A DNA stretch of 11,471 nt from Methanobacteriota archaeon (GTDB lineage Archaea > Thermoplasmatota > Poseidoniia > Poseidoniales > Poseidoniaceae), in NCBI GenBank assembly GCA_002725275.1, contig PBOE01000022.1:1-11471 (forward strand), given 5' to 3'. The translations under genes were made by a program, and so were the position numbers. The notes below the pieces were generated by a model. The model was not told the origin of the DNA, ran no database searches, and saw nothing but the letters and a program-made list of their open reading frames with translations. Position 1 is the stretch's first letter; each line of letters opens with the position of its first letter. Shown one piece after another: positions 6,931 to 11,471 of the stretch.

Positions 6931-8079
6931 ATGCAATTGAAGAAGAAATCAATCAAAGGAATGACGCTAGCACTGTTGATGTTGATGGCCGCAATGGCCG
7001 GATGCATTGGCACAGAAGACGAAACGACCGACGAGGGTGAAGAGGCGAAACCTGCCTTCCTCGACGCCTCCGATGCAGGGTACACCTACGCATCGGACGT
7101 TGACAACCACCGCTCGTTGATGCAGGATCTTTGCGACATCAAGAGCGCTGCCTCTGACAGCAACTGGGATGAAGCGAAGAACATCTACACCAACGGCAAA
7201 AACGCCGAGAAGAGCGACGGTTCTTTCCGCACGCTCGCTGGATTCGCTGCCGCCTCCGGCAAGAACCACAACTACGACACCTTCTACGGACAGGACGGCG
7301 CCATCGGCGCTCACATCATGGCCGCCATGGACGGCACCGGCGACTTCGCAGGTGCCTCGGATACCGTTCGCTACCAGGGCATCGCCAAGCTGACCGCCAA
7401 CATGGGCATGGTCGGCTACACCATCCACGAGCTCAACGCCGCCGTGGCCAAGGCTGACGCTGGCAACACCGACAACGACTCGGGTGCGCCTCACAACTGG
7501 GACGAAGGCTGGGCCTTCTTCCACGGACCCGATGAGCACTGGTCGTGCTCTCCCGCCTACACCATGAAGAAGCGGGCTGCTGACTACGGTACGGAAACCA
7601 ACGGTGTTTCCAACGCCCTCGCAGCCAGCGAACAAGCCATGGTCGACGGACTCGCTGCCCTGCAGGCTGGCGACAAGGCCGGCTACGACGCCGCCACCGA
7701 GACCGTGATCAAGAACATCATCATCACGTACTCCCAAGCCACCCTGAAGTACACCATGAAGATGGACAGCAACGAATCGGCCGCCAAGTACCAAGCCGAG
7801 GGCTACGCCTTCTGGAAGACCATGGAAGCCTACGCTGCAGATCACACCAACGCTTGCGTTCATTCGGACGGTGATGTCACCTACGTCGGAGACAGTGGTG
7901 CATCTTCTTGCGGAGATAACGAAACCTTCGATGCCCGCTACGGTGCAGACAAGATCAACGAAATCCTCAACCTGTCCGATGCCTCAAAGCACGGTACTTC
8001 CTACGATGTTGCCCCACACCTCGAAATGGTCTGGGCTCATTACGGCATTACCGAAGACGACATCGGAACATACCAGTGA
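6931..8079 (+). CDS. FEA1-like secreted lipoprotein, putative iron-binding component of an ABC importer
   Basis: A 382-residue lipoprotein that probably captures a metal, likely iron, outside the membrane. Residues 1-24 form a signal peptide with basic KKK, a hydrophobic core and lipobox MAGC (C25 lipidated), followed by an acidic Thr/Glu linker. The mature part is largely helical. It contains TIHELNAAV (164-172), NWDEGWAFFHG (189-199), DEHWSCSPAY (201-210) and AEGYAFWKTMEAY (289-301), rich in His, Glu, Asp and Tyr suited to metal binding. Four mature-domain cysteines (C68, C206, C309, C327) could form two disulfides. The DEGWAFF-type motif and overall size recall the low-iron-inducible periplasmic protein FEA1 family of green algae; this assignment is from memory and moderate. 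An imelysin/EfeO-type protein was considered, but its GxHxxE motif is absent. Two metal-type operators cover its promoter, and an ABC ATPase and permease follow. Codons are strongly C-ending, suggesting high expression. Confidence 0.6.
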   Translation: MQLKKKSIKGMTLALLMLMAAMAGCIGTEDETTDEGEEAKPAFLDASDAGYTYASDVDNHRSLMQDLCDIKSAASDSNWDEAKNIYTNGKNAEKSDGSFRTLAGFAAASGKNHNYDTFYGQDGAIGAHIMAAMDGTGDFAGASDTVRYQGIAKLTANMGMVGYTIHELNAAVAKADAGNTDNDSGAPHNWDEGWAFFHGPDEHWSCSPAYTMKKRAADYGTETNGVSNALAASEQAMVDGLAALQAGDKAGYDAATETVIKNIIITYSQATLKYTMKMDSNESAAKYQAEGYAFWKTMEAYAADHTNACVHSDGDVTYVGDSGASSCGDNETFDARYGADKINEILNLSDASKHGTSYDVAPHLEMVWAHYGITEDDIGTYQ

Positions 8080-8202
8080 GCGTGAAGTCCCCCAACCCCC
8101 CACTGCGTATGCGGTACAGCGGAGCGGTCGGCTGAATCAAATCACCCTTTCAGCTGGCCGTTCCCATGGCCGCTTGGCGTTGACTGCTCGGCATTGCGAG
8201 AT

Positions 8203-8220
8203 TTTTAGGGAAGACTAAAC
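8203..8220 (+). promoter_or_regulatory. Operator-like box 3, upstream of the ABC ATPase gene
   Basis: TTTTAGGGAAGACTAAAC matches palindrome 2 at 14 of 18 positions and keeps both outer half-sites (TTTAG and CTAAA). It lies 41 bp before the ATG at 8262. No separate TATA box is obvious, and the T-rich left arm may itself serve as one. This suggests that the ATPase-permease pair has its own metal-responsive promoter in the 182-bp gap after the lipoprotein gene. Confidence 0.5.
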
Positions 8221-8249
8221 TTGAAAAGGTCTTCCTTGTGGAGGCAAAT

Positions 8250-8256
8250 GGAGGGG
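8250..8256 (+). promoter_or_regulatory. Ribosome binding site deciding the ABC ATPase start
   Basis: GGAGGGG lies five bases before the ATG at 8262. An in-frame GTG at 8238 would add eight residues (MEANGGAT) encoded partly by this purine run and has no comparable site, so 8262 is preferred. Confidence 0.6.
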
Positions 8257-8261
8257 CGACC

Positions 8262-8945
8262 ATGTCAAAACAACTGCTCACCCTCAATCGACTTGTTATC
8301 GGGTACGATGTCCCTCTTTCGAACCCGATCTCCCTTGAGGTGGGACAAGGGGAGGTTATCGCAGTTCTTGGTCCATCAGGGATCGGTAAAACCACTCTGC
8401 TGCGAACCATCGCAAACCTTGTGATGCCGCTGGGCGGCGCCACGGAGACGTACGTCGATCGCAAAGGTGGACTGGGCTACATCCCGCAAAATCTCGGTCT
8501 CGTTCGCCATGCGACCGTCGCCCACAATGTCGCTCTTGGAGCAGGTGTGCGAATGAACTGGTCGTTCGGCATGTACGCTGAACGAAAAGAACGGGCCATT
8601 GAAGCCCTTTCTGCTGTTGGTATGGCCGACAAGGCTTCTGAGCCGGTTCGCAGGCTTTCTGGAGGTCAAAAACGTCGTGTGGCCACCGCTCGCACCCTGG
8701 CACAACGCCCACAACTCATTCTCGCCGACGAATTTCTGAGTGAACTTGACGACGCCAATGCAGCAGCAGTCATGGCAGCTGTTTCGCCGATGATCAACGA
8801 TGGCAGCAGCCTGATCATGGTTGAGCACCACGAAGAGCATGCTGTGAAATACGCGACGAGAGTTTGGACGCTTGATGAAGGTCACTTCTCTGACATGTCC
8901 ATGGAGCAATGGCTCGTCTACAACCAGCGAGGTGTGGACGAGTGA
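8262..8945 (+). CDS. ABC transporter ATP-binding protein
   Basis: A 227-residue ABC ATPase that powers import through the adjacent permease at the cytoplasmic face. All motifs are intact: Walker A GPSGIGKT (37-44), Q-loop Q76 in GYIPQN, signature LSGGQ (132-136), Walker B LILADE (152-157) and an H-loop histidine in VEHHEE (187-192). It is shorter than classical PhnC proteins, being a minimal nucleotide-binding domain without a C-terminal regulatory extension. The start is fixed by GGAGGGG before the ATG. Its stop overlaps the permease GTG start as GTGA, so the two are translationally coupled. Box 3 upstream suggests co-regulation with the lipoprotein gene. The substrate cannot be read from this subunit. 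Confidence 0.92.
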   Translation: MSKQLLTLNRLVIGYDVPLSNPISLEVGQGEVIAVLGPSGIGKTTLLRTIANLVMPLGGATETYVDRKGGLGYIPQNLGLVRHATVAHNVALGAGVRMNWSFGMYAERKERAIEALSAVGMADKASEPVRRLSGGQKRRVATARTLAQRPQLILADEFLSELDDANAAAVMAAVSPMINDGSSLIMVEHHEEHAVKYATRVWTLDEGHFSDMSMEQWLVYNQRGVDE

Positions 8946-9820
8946 AACTCCGCTTGTTCGGCATCATTGGTGCGCTGAGTCTGCTGGCGCTGTTGCTGCT
9001 CAACGATTTGGCAGGAGGGGACTGGGGCCGCTTTGGGGGAGGCTTGGGAAACCTGATGGTCTTCTTCACCGAAAGCATGTGGCCTCCGGACTGGAGCGTG
9101 CTTGAAGCCCGTAGTTATCCACCCTGTGAATCACGATTCGAGATCACATGCTCCGTGGGCTACATCGGAATGGTCGAAACACTGAAAATCGCTTTTGCTT
9201 CGACCATGCTTGGGTTTATTGGGGCCATCATGCTCTCGCCCATGGCTGCTCGAAATCTCCAAACCGTTTGGATTTCCGTACCCGTCAGGTTGCTGTTGTC
9301 CGCTGTCAGAAGCCTTCCAAGTTTGATCTGGGCGATTATTTTCGTGATTGTCATCGGTTTTGGTCCGCTTTCGGGCGTGTTGGCCATGACCTTCTACACC
9401 ATTGGATACCTCGGAAAGTTGCAGTACGAGACGTTCGAAGGCATGGACAGCGGTCCGCTGGAAGCAGGACGGGCCATGGGGCTCTCAAACACGAGCATTG
9501 CCAAAGACATCGTGATTCCCGAGAACAGCAACCATCTTCTCAGCCAACTCATTTTCATGTTTGAATACAACGTACGCCACGGAACGGTCATCGGCATTGT
9601 TGGAGCAGGTGGCATCGGCTACCACATCAACAACTACCTCAAATTTCTGCAGTACGACAAGGTCTTTGCACTGTTGATCCTGATCTTCGTGGTGGTTATT
9701 CTCATTGATTTGATCTCGTTCTTCGCTCGCTCGTTTGTCAACGATCAGGGGGATGTGCGACGTCCAACTTGGATGAACATGCTATTGAAGAAAGCCAAAG
9801 ACCAATCTTCGGTTGAATGA
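8942..9820 (+). CDS. PhnE-type ABC transporter permease
   Basis: A 292-residue permease from a GTG start. Hydrophobic segments are at about 5-20, 78-98, 115-140, 143-160, 205-225 and 243-262. The coupling loop EAGRAMGLSNTSIAKDIVIP (174-193) matches the EAA-loop pattern of importers, and FEYNVRHGTVIGIVGAGGIG (207-226) with SMWPPDWSVL (45-54) are typical of the PhnE family that moves phosphonates, phosphite and some metals or chelates. The first periplasmic loop (about 45-77) carries two cysteines (C62, C70) not usual for PhnE, perhaps a contact site for the lipoprotein. The GTG overlaps the ATPase stop by four bases; an ATG at 8909 would overlap 37 bp and give an odd Arg-rich extension, so it was not used. 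No separate PhnD-like binding protein is present, leaving the upstream lipoprotein as the likely receptor. Confidence 0.88.
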   Translation: MKLRLFGIIGALSLLALLLLNDLAGGDWGRFGGGLGNLMVFFTESMWPPDWSVLEARSYPPCESRFEITCSVGYIGMVETLKIAFASTMLGFIGAIMLSPMAARNLQTVWISVPVRLLLSAVRSLPSLIWAIIFVIVIGFGPLSGVLAMTFYTIGYLGKLQYETFEGMDSGPLEAGRAMGLSNTSIAKDIVIPENSNHLLSQLIFMFEYNVRHGTVIGIVGAGGIGYHINNYLKFLQYDKVFALLILIFVVVILIDLISFFARSFVNDQGDVRRPTWMNMLLKKAKDQSSVE

Positions 9821-9830
9821 CCGGAGTGGT

Positions 9831-10046
9831 TCAATCGGCGGCGATGTGAACGGACCCGTCTTTGTAGAAGATTTGGATCTGGTCGGCGGCCTTCTTGGAG
9901 AGGGCGGCCACAGCGTCGTAGACCTCATCTTCCGAGACCTTGAACGCCTTGGCAGCATCTTTGGTCGACCATGGCTGAATGTGGAAGTCGCTCTTGATGA
10001 GCCACTTAAGCAACTTGGCTTCGAACTCGGTCAACTCGTCGGCCAT
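9831..10046 (-). CDS. Small winged-helix-like protein, possible DNA-binding regulator
   Basis: A 71-residue acidic protein. Residues 5-20 form one helix (LTEFEAKLLKWLIKSD). Residues 26-50 read as a helix-turn-helix (STKDAAKAFKVSEDEVYDAVAAL), and the end IQIFYKDGSVHIAAD suggests two strands of a wing, so a minimal winged helix is plausible. It is too small to carry a metal-binding or dimerisation domain of the DtxR kind, so it is unlikely to be the regulator of the palindromes. It lies 43 bp downstream of gpsA on the same strand, probably cotranscribed, and its stop is 10 bp from the stop of the convergent permease gene. No family name is assigned. Confidence 0.65.
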   Translation of the reverse strand: MADELTEFEAKLLKWLIKSDFHIQPWSTKDAAKAFKVSEDEVYDAVAALSKKAADQIQIFYKDGSVHIAAD

Positions 10047-10089
10047 GCCATAAGGAGTGCGCCTCGCCTCAAAATGTCACCGATGGACT

Positions 10090-11088
10090 TCATCCGAGGG
10101 CGACCATTCGGCGGCAGCATTCCTCGGCGTCAATGTCACCGTTGAGCAGCGTGTTCAGCGCCTTGGTAAACGGAATGCTCATGCCGGCATCCTCGGCCCT
10201 TTCCACAAACATTCTCGTGGCACGGACGCCTTCAGCCACCATGTGCATCTCGTCCAGTGCTTCATCGAGGGTTCGACCCGTACCGAGTTTCTCGCCCATC
10301 GTTCGGTTTCGCCCGTGTGGCGAGGTCGCCGTGACGTACATGTCGCCAAGTCCAGCAGGGCCAAAGGCCACTTCGGCTCGTGCACCCAATTCGGCCAACA
10401 ACAAGCAGCCTTCTTTGAATCCGGACATGAAAATGGCGGCTTTCAGGTTGTCTCCACCCAAATCACCCACCTGTTTGAGGCCATCAACCAAGCCGCAGGC
10501 AAGCGCGACGACGTTCTTGTAGGCGCCCCACAGTTCTGCTCCAACGGGATCGCTGGCAGGATGAAGAATGAAGCTGGGCGTGCTGAGTGTCTGCGCCAGG
10601 CGCTGGGCGATGGCTTGATCCTCACTGGCAACCAGAGCGGTGGTCATGACGCCACCAGCGGCCTCGGGTGCGATGGTGGGGCCTGTCAAGACAGCAAGCG
10701 GGTTGGTTTTTCCCTCCTGCTTGAGACGGGTGTGGATGGCTTCAGAAATGAGTCGCTTGCCGGGTGCGAGCCCTTTGGCGAGGTCGAGCAGCACGTGCCC
10801 CGGCTGAAGGTGCGGCAACACGTCCTCCATAACGTCGAGAATCACCGACGATGGGACAGCGAGGACCACAATTTCAGCCCCTTCAACGGCTTCAGCGAGG
10901 TGCATGGTGGCGTCAAGTCCGGGAACGGGATGGTGCGGGAGGTACTTTTCGTTGGTCGCGTTCATGGTGATGGATTCGTAGACCTCCTGCTCGATGGTCC
11001 ACCCCGTGACTTTGTGTCCTTCCAGAAGCCACAAGCGAGCGATGGCCGTTCCCCAGTTGCCCAGTCCCAAGACAGCGATGTGCGCCAT
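10090..11088 (-). CDS. gpsA: NAD(P)-dependent sn-glycerol-3-phosphate dehydrogenase
   Basis: A 332-residue GpsA that reduces dihydroxyacetone phosphate to sn-glycerol 3-phosphate, the glycerol backbone of bacterial-type phospholipids. The N-terminal Rossmann motif GLGNWGTA (9-16) binds NAD(P). LAKGL, LTGPTIAPEAAGG, the catalytic lysine in AYKNVVALACGLVDGL, GDNLKAAI and FGPAGLGDMYVTATSPHGRN with the following Arg-rich segment match the C-terminal catalytic domain. Length is standard. A TATAAA box at 11118-11123 puts transcription start near 11094, which supports the ATG at 11088 with a very short leader; an in-frame TTG at 11100 would add four residues and probably lies upstream of the start site. 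A small winged-helix gene follows on the same strand. Confidence 0.93.
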   Translation of the reverse strand: MAHIAVLGLGNWGTAIARLWLLEGHKVTGWTIEQEVYESITMNATNEKYLPHHPVPGLDATMHLAEAVEGAEIVVLAVPSSVILDVMEDVLPHLQPGHVLLDLAKGLAPGKRLISEAIHTRLKQEGKTNPLAVLTGPTIAPEAAGGVMTTALVASEDQAIAQRLAQTLSTPSFILHPASDPVGAELWGAYKNVVALACGLVDGLKQVGDLGGDNLKAAIFMSGFKEGCLLLAELGARAEVAFGPAGLGDMYVTATSPHGRNRTMGEKLGTGRTLDEALDEMHMVAEGVRATRMFVERAEDAGMSIPFTKALNTLLNGDIDAEECCRRMVALG

Positions 11089-11117
11089 GTCAATCGTCAA
11101 AGTCGCCCCTTCGGGTG

Positions 11118-11123
11118 TTTATA
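11118..11123 (-). promoter_or_regulatory. TATA box of gpsA
   Basis: The minus strand reads GGTATAAAC. The TATAAA core is centred about 32 bp upstream of the ATG at 11088, so the transcript would start about six bases before it. This excludes the TTG at 11100 if transcription starts at the usual distance. Confidence 0.6.
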
Positions 11124-11183
11124 CCATTTCGGGCAACGGGAGCGTCAAAAGTGAGGTTTTGTTGAGGAAGCCAAACGGGCCAC

Positions 11184-11471
11184 TCAGAACAAATCGTCGT
11201 CGTCTTCGTCGAAATCGAAGACGTCGTCCTCCGGTTTTTCCTCGGCTTTGGCTTCTTTCTTGGGTGCTTTGCTTGCCTTGGCCGCAGGCTTTGCTTTTTC
11301 CTCGGCCGCAGGGGGCGTTTCCGCTTCCGCAGGCGCTGGAGCTTTCGCCGCCGTTCCACGAGCAGCGGCGATTTGAGTTTCCTTGGTGCGAAGTTCCTCT
11401 TCGCTCTTGCCCGTTTGGAGGGACAGAGCACGACGGCGGTCTTCTCGGGCTTTGCGCTCGAGTTGCTTGTG
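11184..11471 (-). CDS. C-terminal 95 residues of an unidentified protein with acidic tail
   Basis: The frame is open from the right edge to a TGA at 11184-11186, with no internal ATG, so only the end of a longer protein is seen. It starts with a basic helical stretch (HKQLERKAREDRRRALSLQT), then a Lys/Ala/Glu/Pro-rich low-complexity linker of about 50 residues. It ends with a highly acidic tail containing DDVFDFDEDDDDLF. Acidic tails ending in a hydrophobic residue occur on partner-recruiting proteins such as bacterial SSB, but no family can be named from this end alone. The stop lies 95 bp upstream of the gpsA start, on the same strand, and gpsA has its own TATA box, so they need not be one unit. 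Confidence 0.75.
   Translation of the reverse strand, partial: HKQLERKAREDRRRALSLQTGKSEEELRTKETQIAAARGTAAKAPAPAEAETPPAAEEKAKPAAKASKAPKKEAKAEEKPEDDVFDFDEDDDDLF

Noticed and set aside
6967..7863. A 298-codon minus-strand open frame opposite the lipoprotein gene
   Set aside because: The C-ending codon bias of the real gene removes stops on the opposite strand. The Val/Gly/His-rich product shows no signature, and the plus frame has a signal peptide and ribosome binding site.
10057..11154. A 365-codon plus-strand open frame opposite gpsA
   Set aside because: GpsA motifs are unambiguous on the minus strand; the antisense product has no recognisable features.
11090..11431. A very basic Arg/Lys-rich open frame with an ATG near the right edge
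   Set aside because: It is a shifted reading of the Lys/Glu/Ala linker of the right-edge gene. The alternative frame gives a coherent acidic tail and is open to the window edge.

Overview
The window looks like a piece of a free-living archaeal chromosome, most likely a marine Thermoplasmatota lineage of the Marine Group II / Poseidoniales type. This is inferred. Supporting it are a full-length RqcH/NEMF-type protein, TATA-like hexamers 25-33 bp upstream of several start codons (some implying leaderless or nearly leaderless mRNAs), a tRNA-Gln whose first pair is A1-U72, a short signal peptide with a lipobox, dense packing, and a bacterial-type sn-glycerol-3-phosphate dehydrogenase as reported for Marine Group II. 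No rRNA, phage, IS element or CRISPR array is visible.

Left part (1-6396, minus strand, read right to left): a fused NUDIX + metallo-beta-lactamase hydrolase (4888-6396) overlaps by ATGA with a zinc-less MDR quinone-oxidoreductase-like enzyme (3854-4891). After an 82-bp gap comes rqcH (1612-3771), the ribosome rescue factor, which overlaps by ATGA with a class I SAM methyltransferase (971-1615). A four-helix membrane protein with a cysteine-bearing loop follows (176-877) with its own TATA box. At the left edge is the likely 5' end of one more gene (1-52), also with a TATA box at leaderless distance.

Centre (6499-9820, plus strand): a 64-residue tail-anchored membrane protein, tRNA-Gln(CUG), then the most interesting part, a three-gene uptake cassette. 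A secreted lipoprotein resembling the low-iron-inducible FEA1 family of algae is followed by an ABC ATPase and a PhnE-type permease, the last two joined by a GTGA overlap. Two near-identical 18-bp palindromes (TTTTAGG-N4-CCTAAA) bracket the TATA box and probable start site of the lipoprotein gene, and a degenerate third copy lies upstream of the ATPase gene. The palindromes resemble half-site architecture of DtxR/IdeR-type metal regulators, so the cassette reads as a metal-repressed, probably iron, uptake system. The ligand is inferred, not shown.

Right part (9831-11471, minus strand): a 71-residue winged-helix-like protein converging on the permease with 10 bp between stops, gpsA (10090-11088) with a clear TATAAA box, and the C-terminal 95 residues of an unidentified protein with an Ala/Lys/Glu-rich linker and a strongly acidic tail.
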